Below, one piece after another: positions 37,300 through 46,791 of a stretch of 64,000 bases of DNA. The stretch is from Terriglobales bacterium (GTDB lineage Bacteria > Acidobacteriota > Terriglobia > Terriglobales > Acidobacteriaceae). The position numbers were made by a program, and so were the translations under genes. The first letter of the stretch is position 1. Each line of letters opens with the position of its first letter. Location of the stretch: assembly GCA_016185365.1 (NCBI GenBank), contig JACPNP010000018.1, positions 43,848-107,847 on the forward strand, written 5' to 3'. The notes below the pieces were generated by a model. The model saw nothing but the letters and a program-made list of their open reading frames with translations, did not search any database and was not told the DNA's origin.

Positions 37300-37917
37300 A
37301 TGAGCTTCTGCACGTCGTGTGGAGCGCAGGCCGATCCATCAGCAGCGTTTTGCCCAAAGTGCGGCGCCGGTCTGGCGCCGGTCCCGCCTCCGATCCCCGC
37401 GCCGGGCTCCACGGTGCAACGTCCCAGCAGCGGGTTGAAGATCCTGCTGATGGTCCTCGGCGGTATTTTCCTGCTTGTGGTGTTGATCATCGGTGGAGCG
37501 GTCTTTTTTGTGAAAAAGACGATCGACCGCAGTTCGATGGAGACCAGCGACGACGGCAAGCAAGTGAAGGTGGAAACGCCCTTTGGCTCCATCGAGACCA
37601 CCAAGGACACGGAAAAGATCCTGGAGAAGATGGGCGTGGAAGCGTATCCGGGCGCGGAACCGGCCGAGCATGGCGCCTCCAGCATGACCATGAACAACGT
37701 GGAAGTGATGAACGCGATGTTCGATACCGAGGACACGGCCGACCAGGTGCTTGCGTTCTATCGCGGAAAATTCCCGAGTGCTGAGGTCTTTGACACACCT
37801 GAGAATAAGACACTGATGGAAGGCGACAAGAGCAAGAGTTCGCTGTTGATCGCCATCCATGAGGCCGACGGCCGCACCCGCATCACCATCACGAAGACCA
37901 CCAAGCTGGAAAAGTGA
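37300..37917 (+). CDS. Zinc-ribbon membrane protein, function unknown
   Basis: A 205-aa protein with an N-terminal zinc ribbon ('FCTSCGAQADPSAAFCPKC'), a Pro-rich linker, one membrane helix ('ILLMVLGGIFLLVVLIIGGAVFF') and a C-terminal soluble domain of about 130 residues. That domain includes 'PYGSIE'-like beta segments and a helical 'DTADQVLAFYRGKFPSAEVF'. The architecture suggests a membrane-anchored sensor or scaffold. I do not recognise the soluble domain. Confidence 0.75.
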   Translation: MSFCTSCGAQADPSAAFCPKCGAGLAPVPPPIPAPGSTVQRPSSGLKILLMVLGGIFLLVVLIIGGAVFFVKKTIDRSSMETSDDGKQVKVETPFGSIETTKDTEKILEKMGVEAYPGAEPAEHGASSMTMNNVEVMNAMFDTEDTADQVLAFYRGKFPSAEVFDTPENKTLMEGDKSKSSLLIAIHEADGRTRITITKTTKLEK

Positions 37918-37931
37918 CGCCAGGGCCGGGT

Positions 37932-37961
37932 TTGACCGGGTTTCCGCAGGTCGAATATAAT
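37932..37961 (+). promoter_or_regulatory. Sigma-70-type promoter of tRNA-Gly
   Basis: TTGACC (37932-37937) and TATAAT (37956-37961) are separated by 18 bp. The tRNA-Gly gene starts 17 bp after the -10 box. Both boxes are near consensus, as expected for a stable RNA promoter. Confidence 0.85.
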
Positions 37962-37977
37962 CAAGAGGTTGCAGTGG

Positions 37978-38052
<75 letters not shown>

Positions 38053-38059
38053 TACCTTG

Positions 38060-38081
38060 CCTCGCCAATGGCGGGGTTTTT
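38060..38081 (+). terminator. Terminator-like hairpin between tRNA-Gly and tRNA-Cys
   Basis: CCTCGCC-AAT-GGCGGGG followed by TTTTT. Its form is that of an intrinsic terminator, but tRNA-Cys starts only 7 bp later with no room for its own promoter. It may allow partial read-through or mark processing between the two tRNAs. Confidence 0.6.
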
Positions 38082-38088
38082 GTTTCTG

Positions 38089-38140
<52 letters not shown>

Positions 38141-38163
<23 letters not shown>

Positions 38164-38640
38164 GCATTTTCCTCGACTGAAGCCGTTCACGAGGTCCTTC
38201 GACTCGGTCGCAATGCGGCCTCGCTCAGGATTTCGGCAGCAGGCTCCCGCTGCGCTCACGCCTGCTGAGCGCCTCAAGTTCGATTCCGGCCCGCGCCTCC
38301 AGCATCTTCCTCGACTGAAGCTGTTCACGAGGTCCTTCGACTCGGCCTGCGGCCTCGCTCAGGATTTCGGCTGAAGGCTCCCGCTCACCTCCGGTTCGCT
38401 CACGCCTTCAAGACGCCTCAAGTTCGATTCCGGCCCGCGCCTCCAATATCTTCCCCGACTGAAGCCGTTCACCAGGTCCTTCGACTCGGTCGCAATGCGG
38501 CCTCGCTCAGGATTTCGGCTGAAGGCTCCCGCTCACCTCCGGTTCGCTCACGCCTTCAAGACGCCTCAAGTTCGATTCCGACCCGCGCCTCCAATATCTT
38601 CCCCGACTGAAGCCGTTCACGAGGTCCTTCGACTCGTGCG
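38141..38640 (+). repeat. Tandem array of ~140-bp units each starting with the tRNA-Cys 3' end
   Basis: The segment TTCGATTCCGGCCCGCGCCTCCA occurs at 38141 (inside tRNA-Cys), 38279, 38423 and 38571 (one G-to-A change). Spacings are 138, 144 and 148 bp. Between copies each unit carries a GGTCCTTCGACTCGG...CCTCGCTCAGGAT block, which is the interspersed repeat also found in priA. A last partial unit ends near 38640. The interval 38164-38744 holds no believable gene; minus ORFs at 37339-38328 and 38507-38857 are shadows. Confidence 0.9.
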
Positions 38641-38744
38641 CTTCATGCGCATGGGCTTGAAGCTGACCTTCTGATCGTTCGACCACACACAAATGGGTCT
38701 GCGCTGACCGGCGCGGGCCTTTCTCTTTTCGAGGACTCGACTTT

Positions 38745-39719
38745 TTAGGACGGCTGCCACCGATCGCCCCACTCGGCCTTTCGCGCGCGGCGGTAGGCAT
38801 CTTTTTTCGACTTGCCGACCGTGATCCGGCTGAGCCCATGCGTGTCACAGAGTTCAAGCTGCACGTGTCCTCCGTGGATCCGGGGGTGACGCACGACCCG
38901 AGCCTGCGCGGGCTGGGCCGGCGTTCTGCTGAAGATCAGGTACGAGAATTTCTCGTCCTCGTAGCCAAGGCTCGCATCCTTCAGCCGGCGATGCGCGGCT
39001 GTCCGTTCCAATCTCGCCGAGAAGTGGCACCAAGCCTGCGTGCCTCTCATCGGGCATGTCTTTGCATGTGGGCAAGGCGCGACCAGTGGCGCACCCTGGT
39101 CGGCCAGCCACTGTCTTGCCTCGAGGATGCGGGAAAACGCCGATGGCGTACCCGGTTCCACAATGACCAGGATCTGTTTCGTTTCCTGCCACGCCTTCTC
39201 CAACACCGGCTCGATCGCAGAATGCTTCAGTTCACCCAGCGCATACGAAAGCATCACAAGATCGGCAGAGCCCATCGCCGCTGACGACGCAAGGTCTGCC
39301 GTGCGCCATTGTGCGTTCCGCACCGCATCGTTCGGCGAGCCCATGGCCAAACATTGGCCGATCCGCACCGTGTCCGCATCGCGTTCGACCAGAGTGGCGG
39401 CGTCTAACGAAGGGAATAGGTCAGCGGCGGCCCACATCGCCGTGCCCGGGCCCGCGCCAAGATCCAAGAGGGATTGCGGCGCAAAGGCAGGCAAATGCTC
39501 GGAGATCCGTTGCAGGACTTTGCGGCAAGCCGCATAGGTTGCCGGTACGCGGATCGCCAGGTACGCCGCCCGATGCGCCGCCGATCTCAGGACCGGCGCG
39601 GAGAAATCCCCTCGCTTGTAGTGTTCGGTGATCTCGGCGGCGGCGCGGGACAACTCGGCCGCGGGAATGGAAGCGATCTCGCGTTCGATCGCGGTGCGCA
39701 GTTCATCCGGCAAACGCAT
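38745..39719 (-). CDS. Rsm22-family (mitochondrial-ribosome-assembly-like) SAM methyltransferase
   Basis: A 324-aa protein related to Rsm22/METTL17, proteins linked to small-subunit ribosome assembly. The SAM-binding strand 'SLLDLGAGPGTAMWAAADLF' is clear. The Cys cluster typical of the family is visible: 'CPHAKTCPM' and 'WCHFSARLERTAAHRRLK'. 'YEDEKFSYLIFSR' follows. Metal or Fe-S binding by these Cys is known for relatives. The gene stands alone. Confidence 0.88.
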   Translation of the reverse strand: MRLPDELRTAIEREIASIPAAELSRAAAEITEHYKRGDFSAPVLRSAAHRAAYLAIRVPATYAACRKVLQRISEHLPAFAPQSLLDLGAGPGTAMWAAADLFPSLDAATLVERDADTVRIGQCLAMGSPNDAVRNAQWRTADLASSAAMGSADLVMLSYALGELKHSAIEPVLEKAWQETKQILVIVEPGTPSAFSRILEARQWLADQGAPLVAPCPHAKTCPMRGTQAWCHFSARLERTAAHRRLKDASLGYEDEKFSYLIFSRTPAQPAQARVVRHPRIHGGHVQLELCDTHGLSRITVGKSKKDAYRRARKAEWGDRWQPS

Positions 39720-39817
39720 GCCAGCCAGTCTAATCGAACAGGGAATCGGCCTTAGGGGACAGGGACCAAGGGAAGGGGGTCGGAGACGAAGGAAAGTAGG
39801 AAGACCCGCCCGACGTG

Positions 39818-40063
39818 CTACTTCAGATCGCCGAGGTGGGCCGCGAGTTTTTTATAGAGGTTCCGGCTGAAATTTGCGGGCAGAGTGAACGTGCGCCCAT
39901 CGCCGACCAGGGTGATCACATTCTTGGCCCCGTCCAGGATCGCGCTGCAATGATGGCAGGTGGCAAAATGCGCCTCCATCCGCGCGCGCAACTCCGGATC
40001 GACCTCTTTGTCGATAAAGTTCGAAATCTCCCGCATGACCTCGCGGCAGCTAATCTCCAGCAT
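39818..40063 (-). CDS. Anti-sigma factor with zinc-binding HC2 motif
   Basis: An 81-aa ZAS-type protein starting at ATG 40063 (MLEISCREVMREIS), overlapping the sigma-factor stop by 14 bp. The motif 'HFATCHHC' gives the HxxxCxxC zinc site, with the upstream Cys in 'ISCREV'. No membrane helix is present, so it is probably a soluble, redox- or stress-responsive regulator of the adjacent sigma factor. Confidence 0.88.
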   Translation of the reverse strand: MLEISCREVMREISNFIDKEVDPELRARMEAHFATCHHCSAILDGAKNVITLVGDGRTFTLPANFSRNLYKKLAAHLGDLK

Positions 40064-40745
40064 GGGCCCTCTTTTTCTCCGGTTCCTTGGCTGGACCTTC
40101 CATCCATCCGGCGCCCCATCCCGGGGCAAGTTTGTCCCGCATCTGCAACCGCGCCCGCAACAGCCGGGTCTTAACGGTGGACTGCGTGACGCCGAGCGCC
40201 TCCGCCGTCTCCTCGATGCTCAGGTTCTGCACGTCCCGCAGCACGAAGACCTCGCGATAGATGGGCGAGAGCGACGCCAACGCGTTGGCGATGGCCCTGC
40301 GCACTTCGTTCCGTTCCAGAGTCTCGGCCGGGATCTCGCGCCAGTCCTGATAATCCTTGGGCAAGTACTGCCCGTCGTCATCCTGCAGGCCGGCGTCGGT
40401 CGATTCGTACAAGTGGCGCCGGTCCTTGCGCAACTTCATCCGGGCCTCATTGATCGTGATCTGGATGACCCAAGTGCTGAACTTTGACTCCGCGCGGAAT
40501 GTCTTGAGATGCATGAAGGCCTTGAGGACCGCCTCCTGGGCCACATCTTCGGCATCCGCCTCGTTCTGCAGGACCGAATACGCCGCCATATAGATGCTGC
40601 GCTCGTAGGGCCGCACCAGCTCGTAATAGGCCTCGTTCTGCCCTTGCTTCACGCGCTCGATCAGGCCGGCTTCGTCGCGACCGGGTTGGAATTTGCTCGT
40701 GGCCACAAGTCCCATCACCAGGAACAACACCTGGGCTGTGCTCAT
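40050..40745 (-). CDS. ECF-type RNA polymerase sigma factor
   Basis: About 230 aa. Region 2 is 'YYELVRPYERSIYMAAYSVL', 'NEADAEDVAQEAVLKAF' and 'FSTWVIQITINEARMKLRKDR'; region 4 is 'LASLSPIYREVFVLRDVQNL' and 'TAEALGVTQSTVKTRLLRAR'. I place the start at ATG 40745 (MSTAQVLF) or ATG 40715 (MGLVATSK); neither has a strong ribosome binding site. A TATAAT lies upstream at 40822-40827. Upstream the frame stays open into the debranching enzyme, giving one long ORF. It is coupled to the anti-sigma gene by overlap. Confidence 0.9.
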   Translation of the reverse strand: MSTAQVLFLVMGLVATSKFQPGRDEAGLIERVKQGQNEAYYELVRPYERSIYMAAYSVLQNEADAEDVAQEAVLKAFMHLKTFRAESKFSTWVIQITINEARMKLRKDRRHLYESTDAGLQDDDGQYLPKDYQDWREIPAETLERNEVRRAIANALASLSPIYREVFVLRDVQNLSIEETAEALGVTQSTVKTRLLRARLQMRDKLAPGWGAGWMEGPAKEPEKKRAHAGD

Positions 40746-43001
40746 CACCGCCAGCGATTGTCCGCAAAACCAGTGAGCCATCGACTCCGGACTTTCCCTG
40801 GCACTGTCTTGAAAACAACCCATTATAGGGCAGCGTGCGATCAGCCAGTCTGCAAAGATCCCGGGCGTGAACACACGGATACCACGCCCGTCACAGGTAA
40901 GATTCGCTGCTCCGGAAAAAGTTACAAGGCGACACGGCCAAACCCAGGGCTTGACCACGACCGCCGCCTTCCGCGAAGTGCTTTTCTTTGAAGACTTTAC
41001 AGGCTCCTGCCCGAGCTCATCCAGAAGGCATCTCAGCACTTCGGCCACGCTCCATGCCTGCGCGATACAGCCACCGGGATGCTGCGGAGCATCACCGTCG
41101 AAGACTTCGGAGATGTGTCCCAGTCCTGCTTCGGTCAGATGTTCAAGCAACGGGCGCAGGAATCCGGCGGCATCCTTGCGCGAATCTTCCGAGTAGCCAT
41201 GCACGCGAAGATAAGCGGTGAGGAAGGGTCCGATCAGCCACGGCCAGACCGTGCCCTGGTGATACGCCGAGTCGCGGCTGACCACGCCGCCTTGATACTT
41301 TCCGACATAACCGCTGCAATGCGGCGAGAGCGAGCGCAGACCATAAGGCGTTAGTAGCTGTTCCTGTACTACTGCCACTATTTTCCGGGCTTGCTCACCT
41401 TCGATCAGCGGATGCGGCAGGCTGACGGCAAAGATCTGGTTCGGACGAATGGCGGCGTCCTTCTGATCGAACTCGATCACGTCATAGAGGCACCCGGCTT
41501 CCGCATTCCAGAACTTCTCCTGGAAGCCGGTTTTGGCTTTCTCCGCCATGGCCCGGTAGAGGATGGCATCGGAGGTGTGGCCGAATTCCTCTGACCAATC
41601 TTCCATCACGCGCAGCGCGTTGTACCAGAGCGCTTGGATCTCAACCGGCTTGCCGCGACGGGGTGTGACCACCCAGTCCCCGATGCGGGCGTCCATCCAG
41701 GTCAACTGCTGATGTTCGGCGCCGCCGGCGAGCAGGCCGTCTGCGTCTACCTTGATGTTGTGCCGCGTGCCTTTCACGTGCCACTCGATGATGTCCTGCA
41801 AGACCGGGTAAAGACGCTTTAGCACGAAGTCGCGGTCGCCACTGCGTTTTCCGTACTGGTGCGCGGCGTGAAAGAACCACAGGGTGGCGTCAATGGTGTT
41901 GAATTCGGGCGCTTCGTCGAAGTCGGGAAAGCGGTTGGGCAGCATCCCCTGGCTGACACTCTCGGCGAAGGTCTCAAGTACGTCCTTGGCGACCTCGTAG
42001 CGGCCTGTGGAAAGCGTGAGGCCCGGCAGTGAGATCATCGTGTCGCGGCCCCAGTCGCTGAACCAATGGTAGCCGGCGATGATGGTCTCATGTTCCCCAC
42101 GGGCCACGATGTACTGTTCGGCGGCCACACGCAAAATGCCGGCGTTGTTCATCAGGTCAGGGAAGCGGGTGTTCACCGGCGGCGCGCCCATGATGCGCTT
42201 CCGGCGCTGGACCTCATTCTTGCGCATCGCCGGGACTTGAGACACCTCGCGCGGTTCGAGTGACGCCACGACTGTGGCTTCGGGTGTTTTCGCGGAGAGC
42301 CCGAAATGCAGAGCAAAGGGACTGTAAAGGTCCTCGCTGAAGTCGAGGCCGCGATCGCGTTCCGCGGCATACTCAAAATTGTTGTACCAGAAGCCCTCCT
42401 GGTCCAGTGTCTGCGCGTTGTGGGCAAAGTGCAGCGCGGGCAGATTCGAGTACGGCCGGATGCTGACCCGGCCCTCGCTATCATTCAGGATCGCCTGTAC
42501 GTTGCCATTTGCCTGCGCCAGGGAGTGATAGTCACGGAAGGCGATCAGCGGCCTCAATTCCAGGCGGCAGTCTGATACCGGTGTTCCACCGTGTTCCCAG
42601 TCCGTCACTTTGTACTGCGCCACCACGGTATTTTCGCCGTGCGGCATGAAGACGGATTTCTCGATCTCGACCCCGCCGACGTGAAACGTGAAGACGGGAA
42701 ATGGCTCCAGACGAAAGCGCCGCAGGAACTGGAACCCGAGAGGATGGATCGCGCCCGGATACTGATTGGTGGAGAGTTCAAACCGCTCACCCTGGACGAT
42801 GACCGCTTCTTCGAACTTGGAGAGCAGCACCGTACGCAGCACCGGCGGGTGCAGGGAGGCGACCAGCAGGCCGTGGTAGCGGCGCGTGTTCGCGCCCAGG
42901 ATCGACGACGAGGCGTATCCGCCGAGGCCGTTGGTCTCCATCCATTCTCTACCGAGCGCTGTGGGCATGTCGGTGCAGATCTTCCAGCCGAGTTCGATCA
43001 T
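40050..43001 (-). CDS. Glycogen debranching enzyme (amylo-alpha-1,6-glucosidase), frame continues into the sigma factor
   Basis: The enzyme domain covers about residues 1-680 (down to ~40960). It starts at ATG 43001 (MIELGWKICTDMP), with AGGAG upstream. The N-terminal domain has 'ETNGLGGYASSSILGANTRRYHGLLV'. The C-terminal (alpha/alpha)6 barrel has the diagnostic 'YHWFSDWGRDTMISLPGL' and 'NRFPDFDEAPEFNTIDATLWFF'. It removes alpha-1,6 branch points of glycogen. After 'LLDELGQEPVKSSKKSTS' there is no stop codon; about 70 codons of linker-like sequence lead into the ECF sigma factor in the same frame. I infer two proteins with a lost stop, but a translational fusion cannot be excluded. Confidence 0.85.
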   Translation of the reverse strand: MIELGWKICTDMPTALGREWMETNGLGGYASSSILGANTRRYHGLLVASLHPPVLRTVLLSKFEEAVIVQGERFELSTNQYPGAIHPLGFQFLRRFRLEPFPVFTFHVGGVEIEKSVFMPHGENTVVAQYKVTDWEHGGTPVSDCRLELRPLIAFRDYHSLAQANGNVQAILNDSEGRVSIRPYSNLPALHFAHNAQTLDQEGFWYNNFEYAAERDRGLDFSEDLYSPFALHFGLSAKTPEATVVASLEPREVSQVPAMRKNEVQRRKRIMGAPPVNTRFPDLMNNAGILRVAAEQYIVARGEHETIIAGYHWFSDWGRDTMISLPGLTLSTGRYEVAKDVLETFAESVSQGMLPNRFPDFDEAPEFNTIDATLWFFHAAHQYGKRSGDRDFVLKRLYPVLQDIIEWHVKGTRHNIKVDADGLLAGGAEHQQLTWMDARIGDWVVTPRRGKPVEIQALWYNALRVMEDWSEEFGHTSDAILYRAMAEKAKTGFQEKFWNAEAGCLYDVIEFDQKDAAIRPNQIFAVSLPHPLIEGEQARKIVAVVQEQLLTPYGLRSLSPHCSGYVGKYQGGVVSRDSAYHQGTVWPWLIGPFLTAYLRVHGYSEDSRKDAAGFLRPLLEHLTEAGLGHISEVFDGDAPQHPGGCIAQAWSVAEVLRCLLDELGQEPVKSSKKSTSRKAAVVVKPWVWPCRLVTFSGAANLTCDGRGIRVFTPGIFADWLIARCPIMGCFQDSARESPESMAHWFCGQSLAVMSTAQVLFLVMGLVATSKFQPGRDEAGLIERVKQGQNEAYYELVRPYERSIYMAAYSVLQNEADAEDVAQEAVLKAFMHLKTFRAESKFSTWVIQITINEARMKLRKDRRHLYESTDAGLQDDDGQYLPKDYQDWREIPAETLERNEVRRAIANALASLSPIYREVFVLRDVQNLSIEETAEALGVTQSTVKTRLLRARLQMRDKLAPGWGAGWMEGPAKEPEKKRAHAGD
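40822..40827 (-). promoter_or_regulatory. Candidate -10 box for the ECF sigma gene
   Basis: On the minus strand TATAAT sits 77 bp upstream of ATG 40745. A matching -35 box is not convincing (GACTGG at 17-bp spacing). It supports separate transcription of the sigma gene within the long fused frame. Confidence 0.4.
40862..40890. other. Palindrome between debranching-enzyme and sigma-factor domains
   Basis: An 8-bp inverted repeat, CGGGCGTG / CACGCCCG, with a 13-nt loop. It is not followed by a T-run on either strand, so a terminator role is weak; an operator or weak attenuator is possible. Confidence 0.4.
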
Positions 43002-43077
43002 GGTTCGGCTCCTGTCCTGCGATGTATCGCAGCGGAAAAGGTTTCGTGGTTCGCGCATTACCGAAGCGCGAAAAATG

Positions 43078-43101
43078 GCGAGGGACGCTCCGGTCCCTCG
43101 C
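43078..43101 (-). terminator. Rho-independent terminator after the SDR gene
   Basis: A 9-bp stem GCGAGGGAC / GTCCCTCGC, followed on the minus strand by CATTTTT. It lies 20 bp after the SDR stop at 43121 and before the debranching-enzyme start, so the two minus-strand genes are separate transcripts. Confidence 0.82.
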
Positions 43102-43120
43102 GCGCCAAAAAATGGGCCGC

Positions 43121-43924
43121 CTAGCCGCCGGTGGCGAAGCCCGGATAGAGCGTCATACCGCCGTCCACGAACAGCGTGGTGCCGGTGACATACTCGGATT
43201 CATCGGAGGCGAGCCAAACGGCCGCATTGCCGATGTCCGATGGCTCGCCCACACGCTCATACGGGATGAGCGTCAGCAGCGACTTGAGCGCTTCGGGTGA
43301 TTCCCAGGCCGACCGGTTGATCGGTGTCTTGATGGCGCCGGGCCCGATGCTGTTCACCCGTATCTTCATCGGCGCCAGTTCCTGCGCGATGCTCTTCATG
43401 AACAGCATTACGCCGCCCTTGGAGGCCGCATAGTTCACATGGCCGGCCCACGGGATCACTTCATGCACGGAACTCATGCAGATGATCTTGCCCAGGGACT
43501 TGGAGTACGGCTGGAAGCCGCGGCGCAGGAATTCGCGCACCGCCTCCCGCGCGCACAGGAATTGCCCGGTCAGGTTCACGTCGAGCACGAACTTCCATTG
43601 CTCCAGCGTCATGTCCTTGAAAGCGGCATCGCGCTGCAACCCGGCGTTGTTCACCAGCACGTCGATGGTGCCGAACTGCTTGACCATCTCGGCGAACATG
43701 GCCTGCACTTCATTCTCCTTGCTGACGTCGGCCTGCAGCGCGATCGCAGTGCCGCCATCGTTGTTGATCTCATTCACCACGGCGTCCGCGTCCTTCGCGG
43801 TCACCGCCACGGGATGATTGACCACGACCTTGGCGCCTTCCCGCGCCAGGGCGATGGCCGTCGCCTTGCCGATGCCGGAGCTTGCGCCCGTCACCAGAGC
43901 GGCCTGTCCTTTGAGTCGGTCCAT
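43121..43924 (-). CDS. Short-chain dehydrogenase, glucose 1-dehydrogenase-like
   Basis: A 267-aa classical SDR. The NAD(P)-binding motif is 'VTGASSGIGKATAIALA', with 'LVNNAG' in strand 4. The catalytic set is Ser in 'ICMSSVHEVIPW' and Tyr-x3-Lys in 'NYAASKGG'. The C-terminus 'VTGTTLFVDGGMTLYPGF' is the usual glucose-dehydrogenase-like end. It lies downstream of the GH63-like glucosidase by 21 bp, so an oxidative glucose pathway is plausible. Confidence 0.9.
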   Translation of the reverse strand: MDRLKGQAALVTGASSGIGKATAIALAREGAKVVVNHPVAVTAKDADAVVNEINNDGGTAIALQADVSKENEVQAMFAEMVKQFGTIDVLVNNAGLQRDAAFKDMTLEQWKFVLDVNLTGQFLCAREAVREFLRRGFQPYSKSLGKIICMSSVHEVIPWAGHVNYAASKGGVMLFMKSIAQELAPMKIRVNSIGPGAIKTPINRSAWESPEALKSLLTLIPYERVGEPSDIGNAAVWLASDESEYVTGTTLFVDGGMTLYPGFATGG

Positions 43925-43945
43925 GATGGTATGTGTCCTTCTTCC

Positions 43946-46741
43946 TTATGATTTGCGTCCTGCCGTCGCCGGCCGGCGCGCGGATTTCTTCTTCAGGTCC
44001 TTGGCCGTCTCCGCTTTTGCCGGAGCCTTGCTGATCGATTCCAGTTCGGCCTCGATCACCGCATACGGATCACCGGACTGCTGCAACAGTTTCGCGACCA
44101 CGCCGGTCCAGCCGGTCTGATGGCTGGCGCCGACGCCGCGCCCCGTGTCGCCGTGGAAATACTCGTAGAACAGCACCAGGTCCTGCCAATGCGGATCGTT
44201 CTGCAACAGGGTATGGTCGCCGTTGACCGGGCGCCTGCCCCCGCGGTCGCGCAGGAAGAGCATAGAGAGCCGTTGTGACAACTCCTTCGCCACCTCCCAC
44301 AGCGTCATCATGTTGCCGGAGCCGGTCGGGCACTCGACACGGAAATCCGGGCCGAGGTAGTAATCGAACCGTTGCAACGACTCGATGAGCAGATAATTCA
44401 CCGGCATCCAGATCGGACCGCGCCAGTTGGAGTTGCCCCCGAACAGACCGGTCGAGGATTCGCCCGGCTCATAGTCCACGCGGAACTCCTCGCCATGCAC
44501 TTGGAAGCGGTATGGATCGTCCTTGTGGCGGCGCGAGATGGCGCGGATGCCATACGGCGAGAGGAACTCATTCTCGTCCAGCATGATCTTGAGCACACGG
44601 CGCAACTGGTCCGGATTCACGATGGACATCAAACGCCGCTCTCGCGCTCCCTGCGTCTTCATGCAGGCGATGTTCTTGGTCAACTCCGGCCGGTTCTTGA
44701 TGAACCACTCCATCCGGCGCTTGAATCCGGGCAAGCGGTCGAGCAAGGCATTGTCCAGCGTCTCCACCGCATAGAGCGGGATCAATCCGACCATGGAGCG
44801 GACCTTGAGCGGGATGTGATGGCCATCGGTGAGATGGAGCACGTCGTAGAAAAAGCCGTCTTCTTCATCCCAGAGACTGGTGCCGTCAGCGCCGCGATGG
44901 TTCATCGCGTCCGCGATATAGAGGAAGTGCTCCCAGAACTTGCTGGCCACGTCCTCATAGGCAGGATTTTCGGATGCCAGCTCCAGCGCGATGGCCAGCA
45001 GATTAAGGCAGTACATGGCCATCCAGCTGGTTCCGTCCGATTGTTCGATGAACCCGCCCGTGGGCAGCGGCCGCGACCGATCAAACACCCCGATGTTGTC
45101 CAGCCCGAGGAAACCGCCCTCAAAAATGTTGTTGCCTTCCGTGTCCTTGCGGTTCACCCACCAGGTGAAGTTCAGCATCAATTTGTGGAAGACCTTCTCC
45201 AGAAAAGCGCGATCGCCCTTGCCAAAACGCTTCTTTTCGATCTGATAGACGCGCAGTGAGGCCCAGGCATGCACGGGAGGATTCACGTCGCCGAAGGCCC
45301 ACTCATACGCCGGGATCTGCCCGTTGGGGTGCATGTACCATTCGCGCACCATGAGCATGAGCTGTTCCTTGGCGAAATCGGAATCGACCAGCGCCAGCGA
45401 GATGCAATGAAAGGCGAGGTCCCAGGCCGCAAACCACGGATACTCCCACTTGTCGGGCATGGAGAGCACATCGGCGTTGTACATGTGCGGCCAGTCGCTG
45501 TTGCGGCCCTGATCGCGCCCTTTGGGGGGAGCGGGCTGCGCCGGATCGCCTTCCAGCCAGCGTTCCGCCTCGTAGTGGTAATACTGTTTCGACCACAACA
45601 TGCCCGCCAGCGCCTGGCGCATCACGTTCTTGCCGTCCGCAGTGAGCGTGGCTGGAATCACAGTGGCATAGAACTCGTCCGCTTCCGCCTTGCGCGCCGC
45701 GAACACGGCGCTGAAATCCTTGCCCAATGGGTCCTTGTCATCATCGGACCAAAGCTCGTTGGTGAATCGCAAGCGGAACTTGCGTTCCTCGCCCGGCTTG
45801 AGGGTCATGCTGAAGCGCGCGGCGGCCTTTGTACCCTTGCGTTCCGGATTCACCGCATCGGTCTTGCCGTGGATGATGAATTCATGGAACGCATCCTTCA
45901 CATACGGTTGGGCATTCTTGCCGCCGAACAGACGCTCCGCATTGGTCTCATTCTCAGTGAATAGGAATTGGCAACGCTCCTGAGAGTACAGATAGCGCTC
46001 CCCGTAATAGAGGTCGTTCAATTCGATGAAGTCACGCAGCCCGGACTGGCCCTCGGCCTTCCGCAGGCTTGGTCGAGGTGCCGCATGGTCCCAGGACCAT
46101 GTATTGCGGAACCAGATGGTGGGTAACAGGTCAAGATAGGCTTCTTCCGGTCCGCGGTTGGCGACCGTGATCTCAATGAGGATGTCCTCCGCGGCCGCCT
46201 TGGCGTATTCCACGAGCACGTCGAAATAGCGGTTGTCCGCGAACACACCGGTGTCGATCAGTTCATACTCGCCTTCGTTCTTCGCCCGCCGGCGGTTCTC
46301 TTCCAATAGCTCCGCATAGGGAAAAGCTGCCTGGGGGTACTTGTACAGATACTTCATGTAGGAGTGCGTCGGCGTGCTGTCGAGGTAGAAGTAATATTCC
46401 TTCACGTCCTCGCCGTGATTGCCCTCGCTCCCAGTGAGGCCGAAGAGCCGCTCTTTGAGGATCGGGTCTTTGCCGTTCCACAAGGCCAGCGCGAAACAGA
46501 TGTGCTGGTGACGATCACAGATCCCGGCCAGACCGTCTTCATTCCAGCGATAGGCGCGGGAACGCGCGTGGTCATGCGGGAAATAGTCCCAGGCCGTGCC
46601 GTTGGCGCTGTAGTCCTCGCGCACCGTGCCCCAGGCGCGTTCGGCGACATACGGGCCCCAGCGCTTCCAGTGACTGATGCGGTCACTCGACTCCCGCAAC
46701 CGTTGGGATTCCTTCGTTTCCTGTACTTTCGTGAGATCCAT
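43946..46741 (-). CDS. GH63-like glucosidase (mannosylglycerate hydrolase/glucosidase type)
   Basis: A 931-aa predicted inverting glycoside hydrolase. It starts at ATG 46741, preceded by AGGAAG. The N-terminal region ('[20 protein letters not shown]', '[20 protein letters not shown]') and the barrel segments '[18 protein letters not shown]', '[19 protein letters not shown]' and '[18 protein letters not shown]' are typical of the GH63/GH-G family in bacteria. The end ('[13 protein letters not shown]') also fits. The last ~20 residues are a Lys/Arg/Ala-rich tail. It has no signal peptide, so cytoplasmic use on oligosaccharides or glucosyl compounds is likely. Confidence 0.88.
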   Translation of the reverse strand: MDLTKVQETKESQRLRESSDRISHWKRWGPYVAERAWGTVREDYSANGTAWDYFPHDHARSRAYRWNEDGLAGICDRHQHICFALALWNGKDPILKERLFGLTGSEGNHGEDVKEYYFYLDSTPTHSYMKYLYKYPQAAFPYAELLEENRRRAKNEGEYELIDTGVFADNRYFDVLVEYAKAAAEDILIEITVANRGPEEAYLDLLPTIWFRNTWSWDHAAPRPSLRKAEGQSGLRDFIELNDLYYGERYLYSQERCQFLFTENETNAERLFGGKNAQPYVKDAFHEFIIHGKTDAVNPERKGTKAAARFSMTLKPGEERKFRLRFTNELWSDDDKDPLGKDFSAVFAARKAEADEFYATVIPATLTADGKNVMRQALAGMLWSKQYYHYEAERWLEGDPAQPAPPKGRDQGRNSDWPHMYNADVLSMPDKWEYPWFAAWDLAFHCISLALVDSDFAKEQLMLMVREWYMHPNGQIPAYEWAFGDVNPPVHAWASLRVYQIEKKRFGKGDRAFLEKVFHKLMLNFTWWVNRKDTEGNNIFEGGFLGLDNIGVFDRSRPLPTGGFIEQSDGTSWMAMYCLNLLAIALELASENPAYEDVASKFWEHFLYIADAMNHRGADGTSLWDEEDGFFYDVLHLTDGHHIPLKVRSMVGLIPLYAVETLDNALLDRLPGFKRRMEWFIKNRPELTKNIACMKTQGARERRLMSIVNPDQLRRVLKIMLDENEFLSPYGIRAISRRHKDDPYRFQVHGEEFRVDYEPGESSTGLFGGNSNWRGPIWMPVNYLLIESLQRFDYYLGPDFRVECPTGSGNMMTLWEVAKELSQRLSMLFLRDRGGRRPVNGDHTLLQNDPHWQDLVLFYEYFHGDTGRGVGASHQTGWTGVVAKLLQQSGDPYAVIEAELESISKAPAKAETAKDLKKKSARRPATAGRKS

Positions 46742-46791
46742 GACTTCCTGTCCTGCCTGCGCGGGATTGGGGACGCGTGAACCGTGCCGCG

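Noticed and set aside
40862-40890. Palindrome as a strong terminator of the debranching enzyme
   Set aside because: No T-run follows on the minus strand, and the frame is open through it.
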